Shown: positions 46,701-55,150 of the stretch, piece by piece
Layout of the letters: every line of letters starts with the position of its first letter
Position numbering within the stretch: the first letter of the stretch is position 1
From: Rhodospirillales bacterium
GTDB lineage: Bacteria; Pseudomonadota; Alphaproteobacteria; BOG-932; Roseiterribacteraceae
DNA: 64,000 bases
Assembly: GCA_003165335.1 (NCBI GenBank)
Contig: PLTD01000127.1
Span: 62,001-126,000, forward strand
Direction: 5' to 3'
The notes under the pieces: generated by a model
The model's database searches: none
What the model was told of the DNA's origin: nothing
What the model saw: only the letters and a program-made list of their open reading frames with translations
Position numbers and translations under genes: made by a program

Positions 46701-46764
46701 CCGGGCTCAACCGGTGATTGCTGCGAGATCGCTTCTGCTCGGCGATCTTGGGTGTTGAGCCCGG
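46701..46764 (-). promoter_or_regulatory. Large two-tier stem-loop directly 5' of MFS gene
   Basis: Outer CCGGGCTCAA/TTGAGCCCGG (10 bp perfect) enclosing AGATCGC/GCGATCT (7 bp perfect). Confidence 0.55.
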
Positions 46765-46848
46765 CGCAACCTAGTCATGTCGGGGGATACCCGGCAAGCG
46801 GATTTCGTCCCGGTTCGCAGACTGATTTGTAGCTTTTACCGGTGCCGA

Positions 46849-47631
46849 TCAGGTGATAACGCGCAGCTCTACCGGCGGCATGTCGTCCACTTCGAAGACC
46901 AGGACATCGCCCGCCACCGGAAACTGCGTTTCGATGATGCTTCCGGTAATCACCGGCTGTCCGGCCTTCAGGCTCTTGCCGCGCTTGCCCAGATGGCCGA
47001 TCAGCCAGACCATGACATGGAGCGGATTGCCGCCCATCGTCTCGCGCGTCGTGCCTTCCTTGGTGACCTTGCCGTTGACCTTCAGCCGCCCGGCCCGGTT
47101 CTCCAACACCAGGTCGACCGGCCCCGGCGGGCCGATGACGATGCCGCCGTTCCAGCTATTGTCGGAAACGAGGGATCTGGCATCGAGCCTGGTCAGATCG
47201 GCGCCGCGGTCCTCGACCAGCTCATAGGCACAATGGATCGAGCGCAAATTGCGGCGGACATCGTCGATTGTGCATTCGCCCGCCATATCGCGGTCCAGCA
47301 CGACGCAGATTTCCGTTTCCATGCTGAAGCGCACATAGTCGGACAGGTGGACCGTGTAGGGCGACTGGTGGATGCGGTTGCTTAAGACCTGACCGGCGCA
47401 GGGATGGTCGATCTTCAGCCAGTCGCGCGTCGATTTGGAGGTCAGGGCGATCTTGTAGCCGCCGACCTCGGTTCCCTGCGTCTGGCAGAGCAGAGCCACA
47501 TAGGCGTCCTGCACGTCGTTGGCGTCGTCCAGCGTCGGGACCCGTTCGGGGAAATTGGCGAAGGTTTCCTTCCGCGCGTGCTGCCCCAGCAAATCATGTG
47601 CGATTGCTTGGACTTCGGCCTTGCTGAGCAT
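46849..47631 (-). CDS. 2-keto-4-pentenoate hydratase / fumarylacetoacetase-fold protein
   Basis: MLSKAEVQAIAHDLLGQHARKETFANFPERVPTLDDANDVQDAYVALL...GYKIALTSKSTRDWL; ATG at 47631. Confidence 0.85.
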   Translation of the reverse strand: MLSKAEVQAIAHDLLGQHARKETFANFPERVPTLDDANDVQDAYVALLCQTQGTEVGGYKIALTSKSTRDWLKIDHPCAGQVLSNRIHQSPYTVHLSDYVRFSMETEICVVLDRDMAGECTIDDVRRNLRSIHCAYELVEDRGADLTRLDARSLVSDNSWNGGIVIGPPGPVDLVLENRAGRLKVNGKVTKEGTTRETMGGNPLHVMVWLIGHLGKRGKSLKAGQPVITGSIIETQFPVAGDVLVFEVDDMPPVELRVIT

Positions 47632-47735
47632 CTGCTTCCTTCCCCGTATATAATGGCGTGCTATTTCAACTGGCGCGCCGTGCATCAACAATGTCATCGT
47701 CGGCCGGGTCGGACAAGCGGCTAGGGGAGGGAACT

Positions 47736-48524
47736 TTGGATCTGGGATTGAACGGTAAAGTCGCACTGGTTTGCGCCTCGAGCCACGGGCTGGGTTTCGC
47801 GACCGCGCATCGTTTGGCGCGCGAAGGTGCGTCGGTTGTCGTCTGCGGCCGAGACGCCATGGCTGTCGACGCGGCGCGGCAGCGCATCGAGGCCGACGGC
47901 GGCAAGGTGCTGGGCATTCCCGTCAATCTCTCCGACGCGGCCGAACGCGTCAGGCTGGTCAAGGAAATCGAAGCGGGCCTTGGGCCCATCGATATTTGCG
48001 TGCTGAATACCGGCGGCCCGCCGGTGGGCACTTTCGAAACGCTGACCCTCGACCAATGGCGGGATGCCTATGACCTGCTGGTGCAGTCTGTCGTGCATCT
48101 CGCCCAACTGGTGCTGCCCGGCATGGCTGAGCGCAAATGGGGCCGCGTGCTGGCAGTGACCTCCTTCGTTGCGCGGGAGCCCGCGAACTTGATGGTGTTG
48201 TCCAACAGCCTGCGCGCCTCGGTGAACGGCCTGATGCGAACGCTCGCCAATGAATACGGGCCGCACGGCGTCACCGTGAACAGCATTCTGCCAGGCTATA
48301 TCCTGACCGACCGGATGCAAAAAGTCGTCCGTGCCCAGGCGGAAGCCCGAGGTCTGCCGCCGGATCAGGCGCTGGATCCCATCGCCAACAACGCAGCGCT
48401 GAGAAGGGTGGGCCAGCCCGACGAGTTCGGCAATCTGGCCGCGTTCCTGGTCAGCGAAGCCGCCAGCTATGTGACGGGGACCGCCATCACGATCGATGGC
48501 GGTCTGTCACGCGGAGTCTATTGA
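47736..48524 (+). CDS. SDR family oxidoreductase
   Basis: NGKVALVCASSHGLGFATAHRLAREGASVVVCGRD, LNTGGPPVGTF, C-terminal YVTGTAITIDGGLSRGVY; TTG 47736 after GGGGAGGG (longer ORF from 47658 possible). Confidence 0.93.
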   Translation: MDLGLNGKVALVCASSHGLGFATAHRLAREGASVVVCGRDAMAVDAARQRIEADGGKVLGIPVNLSDAAERVRLVKEIEAGLGPIDICVLNTGGPPVGTFETLTLDQWRDAYDLLVQSVVHLAQLVLPGMAERKWGRVLAVTSFVAREPANLMVLSNSLRASVNGLMRTLANEYGPHGVTVNSILPGYILTDRMQKVVRAQAEARGLPPDQALDPIANNAALRRVGQPDEFGNLAAFLVSEAASYVTGTAITIDGGLSRGVY

Positions 48525-48527
48525 CGG

Positions 48528-49400
48528 CTATTCCGCAGCCATCGCCATGGCGGCATGTTCCGGGCGCGGGTCTTCGCTGACCGTGGTGGTCCAGCGCCAG
48601 GTGCCTGACGGAATGGTCGGGGTGATGCCGTATTCGGCCCGGATATCGCTGATCTGCGTGTTCACCAGGTCGCGATAGGGCAGCATCATCAGCGGCATTT
48701 TCCAGTTTCGGCCCTGTTCGGCGCCGAAATCCTCGGCATCCAGCTCGATCTTGAAACATTCGGGATAAAACAGCCCGCTCTTCATGGTCGTCTTGGCTTT
48801 CAGGTAACTCCCGACCCGGTTGAAGAACGCCGCCAATTCGGGCCGGAAATATCGGTAATAGGCGCGCGTGTTGGCCGCCAGCAGCGCGATTTCGCCGGCA
48901 TGGTCGGTTTCAAAGCTGGTGATCAGATGCTCCATGTCGTGCGTCAGCGCGCGCTGTTTCAGGTAGAAATCGAATTCGGTCTCGATCTTCATGCCCTGGA
49001 AGAACAGGTCCATGTTGTAGCCGCTGTTGGCCATAAAGTCGTAGATCACCGAGCCCAGAGTGCCCGGGGCGCAATCCTTGACTTCCTCGACCTTGAAATC
49101 CGCAAATTGCCGTCGTTTCAGCCACGCCCTGAACTCTGGCAGCCGCTGCTTTTCCTCCTCGAACAGGCGCAGAATTTCTGCGTGGTTTTCCAGCCGGTGC
49201 AGAATCTGCGCGACTTCGGGAATGAAGGCGGTGTTCGGCATGTCGGGGCCGTTCCGGCGCAGCATCTCCTGCGCGATCAACTGGCGCAGCGCAGGGTCGT
49301 TCAGATAGGGCGAGGACGAAACCAGCGTTGAACTGTCGGTCGTGATCTTCTTGATCGAGCCGTTGAAATAATCGAAGTCTGCCTGGCTGACTTCCACCAT
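48528..49400 (-). CDS. Coq4-like family protein
   Basis: THDMEHLITSFETDHAGEIAL matches the HDxxH-x11-E metal-binding motif of COQ4; 290 aa. Confidence 0.75.
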   Translation of the reverse strand: MVEVSQADFDYFNGSIKKITTDSSTLVSSSPYLNDPALRQLIAQEMLRRNGPDMPNTAFIPEVAQILHRLENHAEILRLFEEEKQRLPEFRAWLKRRQFADFKVEEVKDCAPGTLGSVIYDFMANSGYNMDLFFQGMKIETEFDFYLKQRALTHDMEHLITSFETDHAGEIALLAANTRAYYRYFRPELAAFFNRVGSYLKAKTTMKSGLFYPECFKIELDAEDFGAEQGRNWKMPLMMLPYRDLVNTQISDIRAEYGITPTIPSGTWRWTTTVSEDPRPEHAAMAMAAE

Positions 49401-49454
49401 GATCGTCTCCTCCGGTTGCGCGCTCCCGGCGAAGTGCCGTCGAGTGCGTTAACT

Positions 49455-49485
49455 TTACATATGTCTAGATTATAGACGAATGTAA
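49455..49485 (-). promoter_or_regulatory. 31-bp dyad overlapping a TATAAT box upstream of Coq4-like gene
   Basis: TTACAT-AT-GTCTA-GATTA-TAGAC-GA-ATGTAA; minus strand centre contains TATAAT (49469-49474). Confidence 0.65.
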
Positions 49486-49513
49486 GGCAATCGAGCCGGG
49501 TGCGACATGATGG

Positions 49514-52500
49514 TTAAGCTGCCACCGCCTCCACCGGTGCTTTGTACCGCGCCATCAGCTCAGCTTCCTTTGCCTTAGCAGTCACAACGCTAGCCGCTTT
49601 GACCGGACCGTAACCGCGGATCTGGTCGGGGATACCCGCCAGCGCCACCGACAAGGCATGGTTGGCGGGAGTCAGGCCTGCCGTCAGTTCGTCGACCAGC
49701 GCTTCATACTCGGCGATCAGCCGGCGTTCGGTCTTGCGGTCTTCGCTATGGCCGAAGAAGTCGAAGTGCGTGCCGCGCAGACCCTTCATCGCCGCCAGCA
49801 ACTTGAAGAGGCTCATCGCCCAGGGACCGAATTTGCGTTTCTTCGGTCGGCCGGTAACCGGGTCGGGCTTGTTCAGGATTGGCGGGGCAAGGTGAAACTC
49901 CAAGGAAAGCTTACCCTCGAATTCCTTCTCGATCGCCGCTCCGAAACTGCCGTCGGTATAAAGACGCGCCACCTCGTACTCGTCTTTATAGGCGAGCAGC
50001 TTGAAATAGTTGCGCGCTACCGCACCGGCCAGGCTGTTGAAGCCGGGCGTCTTAGCAGACTCTGCAGCGCGAACCCGTTCGACCAATGTGCGATAGCGCT
50101 CGGCATAGGCTGAGTTCTGATAAGCGGTGAGGAAGTCGGCGCGTCGGGTAATCGCCTCGTCCAGGGTCTCGATTGGTTTGGCCTGCGGCTTCAATTCGGC
50201 CTCGGCTGCGACCAGATCAGGCTCCTGGGCCGCCAACCGGCCCCAGGCAAAGGCGCGCTTGTTGGCATCGACTGCCGCGCCGTTCAGTTCGATCGCCCGC
50301 AGCATCGCCTCGGCCGTGACGGGCACGAGCCCACGCTGCCAGGCGAAGCCCAGTATCATCATATTGGCGTAGATCGCATCGCCCAGCAGGCGCGTTGCGG
50401 CCGAATGGGCATCGAACTCGGCAACCTCGCGCGCCGCGGACTTAAGCAAGCGTCGGATGTCGGCGATATCATATTCTGTATCGCGGTTCTGGACGAACTC
50501 TGCCGTCGGGGCGATTGCGCTGTTCATTACGGTCACGGTGCGGTCGCTGCCGCCCGCCCGCAGCGCCAGCGGCGTTTCACCGACGATCGGGTCGGCGACC
50601 AACAAAAGGTCGGCCATCGCCGTGCCGATACGCGAACCGTTAATGGCCTGCGAGCCGTCGTTGATCCGCATATGCGACAGCACGGCGCCGCCTTTCTGCG
50701 CCAGCCCAGTCATGTCCAACGAAGAGAAACCGTTTCCGTCCAGATGTGCCGCCATGCCCAGTATTGCAGCCAGTGCGGTAATTCCGGTGCCGCCGATTCC
50801 GGCGATCAGAATATTATAGGGCTCGACGCCCAGCGCCGGCAGGTCGGGGACCGGCAACGGCCGGGTTGTCGGGTCCAGCTTGGCCTTCAGCTTGCGCGGC
50901 TTGCCGCCATGCACGGTGACGAAGCTGGGGCAAAAGCCGTTTACGCAGGAAAAATCCTTGTTGCAGGACGATTGGTCAATGTGCCGTTTGCGGCCGAATT
51001 CGGTGTCCACCGGCTCGACCGACAGGCAGTTGGATTGGGTGCTGCAGTCGCCGCAGCCCTCGCACACGGACTGGTTGATAAAGACCCGCTGATCGGGGTC
51101 GGGAAAGGTATGGCGCTTGCGGCGGCGGCGCTTTTCCGCCGCGCAGGTCTGATCATAGATGATGGAGGTGACGCCTTCGATGTCGCGCAACTCACGCTGG
51201 ACCGCGTCCATCCGCTCACGATGTTCGACTGTGACGCCGGGCGCCAATCCGCTGCCGGCGTCGTATTTCTCCGGCTGGTCGGTGACCACGACGATCTTGC
51301 CGACTCCTTCGTCGGCCAATTGCCGGCTCAGCATGGGCACCGTCAACGTGCCGTCGACATGCTGTCCCCCGGTCATCGCCACGGCATCGTTGAACAGCAG
51401 CTTGTAGGTAATGTTGGCCTTTGCGGCGACCGCGAAACGAATCGCCAGCAGGCCGGAATGGAAATAGGTGCCGTCACCCAAGTTGGTGAATATATGCGGC
51501 GTCGTAACGAAAGGAGCTTCGCCGATCCAGGTCGTACCTTCGCCGCCCATTTGAGTAAATGTGTCGGTGTTGCGGTCCGGCATCGTCCAGGTAACCAGAT
51601 AATGGCAGCCGATGCCGCCGGCTGCGCGGCTGCCCTCGGGAAGTTTGGTCGATGTATTGTGCGGGCAGCCGGAGCAGAAATAAGGCAGGCGCTCGTTCTT
51701 GGCGATCAGAGTCTTTAATATGTCGTCGTTGAACTGCAGCCGCTCCAGCCGCGTACGGATCTGTTCCTCCAGGGACTCTTCGCGCGGCAAGCAATAGGCG
51801 ATGGCACGTGCGATTTCCGCAGTCGAAAGATCGCCGACGGAGGGCAGCATCGGTTTGCCCTCGCGGTCGTGCTTACCGACGATACGCGGCCAATGGCCGC
51901 CCGGCAGTCCGTAGAGCACGTCGCGCAACTGCCGCTCCATCAGTTCGCGCTTTTCCTCGATGACCAAGACCTGCTCCAGGCCGCGGGCGAAGTTACGCGC
52001 GCCTTCCGGTTCGATCGGCGCCGTCATGCCGACCTTGTACAAGCGAATTCCGTGCTCCGCCGGGTCGGTGATGCCCAGATCGTGCAGCGCCTGAATGACG
52101 TCGAGATAGGATTTTCCGGCAGTCATGATGCCCAGTCGGGCATTCGGCGGGTTGCTGACGATTCGGTCGATGGGGTTGGCACGAGCAAACGCCAGCGCCG
52201 CCGGCACCCGAAACTCCCGTAGCAGGCGTTCCTTTTCCAGCGCTCGCATGCCGAGCCGGATATGCAGCCCACCTGGCGGCATCTCGAAGTCGGTCGGCAG
52301 AACGATATGCGGCTCGCCTGGGCGCAGATCCACTGTCGCGGTGGAGTCCATAGTGTCCGACAGGGCTTTTAGACCTACCCAAAGGCCGGCGAATCGCGAC
52401 ATAGCCCAACCGTAAAGGCCGAACTCGAGCACTTCCTGGATGCTGGCGGGGTTAAGAACCGGTATTTCGAGGTCCAGCAGTGCGAATTCGCTCTGACCGG

Positions 52501-52966
52501 CCAAAGTCGAAGATTTTGCGGCATGATCGTCGCCGGCCACAAGCAGCACGCCGCCATGCTTGGCCGTGCCGTCCGAATTGGCATGGCGGAACGCGTCGCC
52601 CGAACGGTCGACGCCTGGAGCCTTGCCGTACCATAGGCCGAAGACGCCATCGTAGCGCGCGTCGCCGTGCAAGCCGGCCTGTTGGCTGCCCCAGACCGCC
52701 GTTGCCGCCACCTCTTCATTCACGCCCGGCTTAAAGACGATATTTTCCGAATCGAGAAACTTCTGAGCGTTCCAAAGCTGTTGGTCGAAGCCGCCGAGCG
52801 GCGACCCGCGATAGCCGGAGATGAAACCCGCGGTATTGAGGCCGGCGGCGCGGTCGCGTGCCTTTTGCAGCAAAGGCAGTCGGACCAGAGCCTGCGTGCC
52901 CGTCATCATCACGCGTCCGGACGCGGCGGTATATTTATCGTCTAAAGCGACATCGCGCAGCGCCAT
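49514..52966 (-). CDS. Indolepyruvate ferredoxin oxidoreductase family protein (fused, 1150 aa)
   Basis: RVMMTGTQALVRLPLLQKARDRAAGLNTAGFISGYRGSPLGGFDQQLW; YFCSGCPHNTSTKLPEGSRAAGGIGCHYL; QSVCEGCGDCSTQSNCLSVEP; IAGIGGTGITALAAILGMAA. Confidence 0.95.
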   Translation of the reverse strand: MALRDVALDDKYTAASGRVMMTGTQALVRLPLLQKARDRAAGLNTAGFISGYRGSPLGGFDQQLWNAQKFLDSENIVFKPGVNEEVAATAVWGSQQAGLHGDARYDGVFGLWYGKAPGVDRSGDAFRHANSDGTAKHGGVLLVAGDDHAAKSSTLAGQSEFALLDLEIPVLNPASIQEVLEFGLYGWAMSRFAGLWVGLKALSDTMDSTATVDLRPGEPHIVLPTDFEMPPGGLHIRLGMRALEKERLLREFRVPAALAFARANPIDRIVSNPPNARLGIMTAGKSYLDVIQALHDLGITDPAEHGIRLYKVGMTAPIEPEGARNFARGLEQVLVIEEKRELMERQLRDVLYGLPGGHWPRIVGKHDREGKPMLPSVGDLSTAEIARAIAYCLPREESLEEQIRTRLERLQFNDDILKTLIAKNERLPYFCSGCPHNTSTKLPEGSRAAGGIGCHYLVTWTMPDRNTDTFTQMGGEGTTWIGEAPFVTTPHIFTNLGDGTYFHSGLLAIRFAVAAKANITYKLLFNDAVAMTGGQHVDGTLTVPMLSRQLADEGVGKIVVVTDQPEKYDAGSGLAPGVTVEHRERMDAVQRELRDIEGVTSIIYDQTCAAEKRRRRKRHTFPDPDQRVFINQSVCEGCGDCSTQSNCLSVEPVDTEFGRKRHIDQSSCNKDFSCVNGFCPSFVTVHGGKPRKLKAKLDPTTRPLPVPDLPALGVEPYNILIAGIGGTGITALAAILGMAAHLDGNGFSSLDMTGLAQKGGAVLSHMRINDGSQAINGSRIGTAMADLLLVADPIVGETPLALRAGGSDRTVTVMNSAIAPTAEFVQNRDTEYDIADIRRLLKSAAREVAEFDAHSAATRLLGDAIYANMMILGFAWQRGLVPVTAEAMLRAIELNGAAVDANKRAFAWGRLAAQEPDLVAAEAELKPQAKPIETLDEAITRRADFLTAYQNSAYAERYRTLVERVRAAESAKTPGFNSLAGAVARNYFKLLAYKDEYEVARLYTDGSFGAAIEKEFEGKLSLEFHLAPPILNKPDPVTGRPKKRKFGPWAMSLFKLLAAMKGLRGTHFDFFGHSEDRKTERRLIAEYEALVDELTAGLTPANHALSVALAGIPDQIRGYGPVKAASVVTAKAKEAELMARYKAPVEAVAA

Positions 52967-53101
52967 CACGCAGGCCTCCCAAACGGTTGTCTTACATAAT
53001 ATATGCTCAGCCTATTGAAGAATCTCGTCAAAATGGGTCGGGGGCTCTAACTATGTTGGAGAATCTATCGAATATTGATCAAGTTTCTGGTATGATAATC
53101 C

Positions 53102-53572
53102 ATGCAACTCGATAATTTCGATAAGAAGATACTGGAACGGCTGCAAAAAGATGCAACCGTTGCTGTGGCGGCGTTGGCGGAACAGGTCGGCTTATCTCAG
53201 TCCACCTGCTGGAGGCGGATCAGCCTCTTGGAGCAGGCCGGGATTATCGGACCGCGTGTGGCGATTTTGAATGCCAAGGCATTGGGCCTCGAAGTGACGG
53301 TATTTGCCAATATCAAACTCTCGGCCCACGGACGACGCTCCCTCAATGAGTTCGAGGAGGCAATCGCCGTCTGCCCCGAAGTTGTGGAGTGCTACACTAT
53401 GAGCGGCGAGATGGATTTTCTCTTGCGGATCGTTTCGCGCGATATCGAATCCTATGAACGGTTTCTGCGCCAAACCTTGCTGCAGATGCCTTCAGTCCAG
53501 GAGGTCCATTCCCATATCGCGCTCAGCCAGGTGAAACAGACGACGGCCTTGCCGATTGCCGCTGTCCGATGA
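53102..53572 (+). CDS. Lrp/AsnC family transcriptional regulator
   Basis: LDNFDKKILERLQKDATVAVAALAEQVGLSQSTCWRRISLLEQAGIIGPRVAILNAKALGLEVTVFANIKL. Confidence 0.96.
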   Translation: MQLDNFDKKILERLQKDATVAVAALAEQVGLSQSTCWRRISLLEQAGIIGPRVAILNAKALGLEVTVFANIKLSAHGRRSLNEFEEAIAVCPEVVECYTMSGEMDFLLRIVSRDIESYERFLRQTLLQMPSVQEVHSHIALSQVKQTTALPIAAVR

Positions 53573-54072
53573 TCGACCGGATCACAGTCTCGGGCGGCAC
53601 CCTCACCTGGTCCGGCGGACAGGTTCGAGCCGCCATCGGCAAGGGCGGCCTCAAGGCGGACAAACGAGAGGGAGACGGCGCGACCCCGGTCGGTATTTTT
53701 GCGCTGAGGACCCTGTGGTACCGCGCGGATCGAGTCGGGCTCCCCGCGACGATGCTGGAACGGTTTTCGATCAGCCAGAGTGCAGGTTGGTGCGACGATG
53801 CTTCCGATCCCGGCTACAACAAACCGGTGCGCCTGCCCTCTAAAGCGCGGCACGAGCGTCTGTGGCGCGAAGATGGGCTTTACGATCTGATCGTGCCGTT
53901 GGGCTATAACGACGATCCTGCTGTCCCAGGTTTGGGCAGCGCCATCTTCTTGCATTGCGCCAGGCCGGATTACGGCCCGACCGAGGGGTGCGTCGCGGTC
54001 GCTCGCGCCGATCTTCTCGTCCTGTTGCCCAGCTGTGGACCGGCGACCCGCATCGACATACGGCCAGGGTGA
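53569..54072 (+). CDS. L,D-transpeptidase (YkuD) family protein
   Basis: GKGGLKADKREGDGATPVGIFALRTLWYRADR, IFLHCARPDYGPTEGCVAVARADLLVLL (HxxxxxxxxTEGCVAV); ATGA overlap with lrp-like gene. Confidence 0.9.
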   Translation: MIDRITVSGGTLTWSGGQVRAAIGKGGLKADKREGDGATPVGIFALRTLWYRADRVGLPATMLERFSISQSAGWCDDASDPGYNKPVRLPSKARHERLWREDGLYDLIVPLGYNDDPAVPGLGSAIFLHCARPDYGPTEGCVAVARADLLVLLPSCGPATRIDIRPG

Positions 54073-54085
54073 AAAGCTTCTATGA

Positions 54086-54784
54086 TCAAGAGGCGGCGCT
54101 TGAAGAATCAGCCCCATTGATATCGCTGGCCTCGCGATTCGACCGGAAAAGCGTGGGTGCGCCTGCGCGCACCCGGCGCAGCAGCGCCAGACCGATAAGA
54201 CCACTGCCCAAGATCGTTAAGGTAGCCGGCTCCGGTACGCTTTGAGCATAGACTGTGTTTGCGGCGATGTTCCCTGTGCCACCCGCCGGACCGATAACGT
54301 CGGACGAGAAATAATAGCCACCCGCGTTGGCGACGAAGTCGCTGATTTTAATCCCCGTCGAATCGACGACGCTGAAGGTAAGCGGACCGGGATTGGCGTT
54401 GCTCGAGCCCGGACCGCAGCCTGGGCAGTCGATGACATAGCCGAAATTGCCATAGGGCGTGTTCGACGCCCCATCGTCTGAGGCAATAAAAATATTGCTC
54501 AATGACGGCGGAATGCCGATGGCGATAGCTGTCTCCAGATCGAGGTTGAATGCGAAGGCGTTGTGCGACCCGCTGGTCGAAATGAAGTCGGTATTCGCGG
54601 CCAGCGCAACGGTAACGTCGACCTCGTTGGCACCGTTCTGGGTCAAGGTCACCGTACCCAATGTTCCGGTTCCGATGCTCGGGCTCGAGATCAGGGTGAA
54701 GGATGCCGTATCATAGGCCTGTGCGCTTGCCAGAGACACGAAAATGGCCGCGACTGCGATCGATAATTTAAGAATTTGCTTCAT
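54086..54784 (-). CDS. PEP-CTERM sorting domain-containing exported protein with C-terminal extension
   Basis: Signal peptide MKQILKLSIAVAAIFVSLASAQA; C-terminal SVPEPATLTILGSGLIGLALLRRVRAG followed by about 23 extra residues. Confidence 0.85.
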   Translation of the reverse strand: MKQILKLSIAVAAIFVSLASAQAYDTASFTLISSPSIGTGTLGTVTLTQNGANEVDVTVALAANTDFISTSGSHNAFAFNLDLETAIAIGIPPSLSNIFIASDDGASNTPYGNFGYVIDCPGCGPGSSNANPGPLTFSVVDSTGIKISDFVANAGGYYFSSDVIGPAGGTGNIAANTVYAQSVPEPATLTILGSGLIGLALLRRVRAGAPTLFRSNREASDINGADSSSAAS

Positions 54785-54930
54785 TTGCGCTCTCGGGATG
54801 CATCGGTGTTCGATTGCCTCCCCAACAGCAAAACCCGTGCCAAGCGGTAGCGCCCTGAAAAATCAATAAAAGTTTAGTATGTTTGACTGAAACAACGCGA
54901 AAGCCTCGCAAAAAGCCAGGGTGGCCGTCG

Positions 54931-54970
54931 CATTTTGCGACTGACCATGCGGGATCCCGACCGCAAAATG
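54931..54970. repeat. Inverted repeat enclosing a perfect 10-bp palindrome
   Basis: CATTTTGCG (54931-54939) / CGCAAAATG (54962-54970), enclosing CGGGATCCCG; ends 8 bp from the yggS 3' fragment. Confidence 0.7.
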
Positions 54971-54977
54971 GCTCAGT

Positions 54978-55150
54978 GCTCTCCGAAAATCGCCGTTCCT
55001 ACCCTTACATGGGTGGCACCGGCAGCGATGGCGGCGGGATAATCGCCGCTCATCCCCTGGTTCAGAATCGGCAAATGGTGAGCCTTTGCCAAGGCAGCCA
55101 TTTCATTGAAATAGGGCGTCGGGTCCTGCCGGCCGGCGGGATGCACATCA
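54978..55150 (-). pseudogene. Truncated duplicate of yggS 3' end (copy A)
   Basis: Near-identical to 56105-56278: 3 substitutions and 1-bp deletion (CTGCCGG vs CTGCCCGG) by manual alignment; encodes DPTPYFNEMAALAKAHHLPILNQGMSGDYPAAIAAGATHVRVGTAIFGE. Confidence 0.93.

Noticed and set aside
53569-54072. Retron, toxin-antitoxin or defence system search around small ORFs and regulators
   Set aside because: No reverse transcriptase, nuclease, TIR, ATPase or antitoxin signatures; genes resolve to YkuD and Lrp families.
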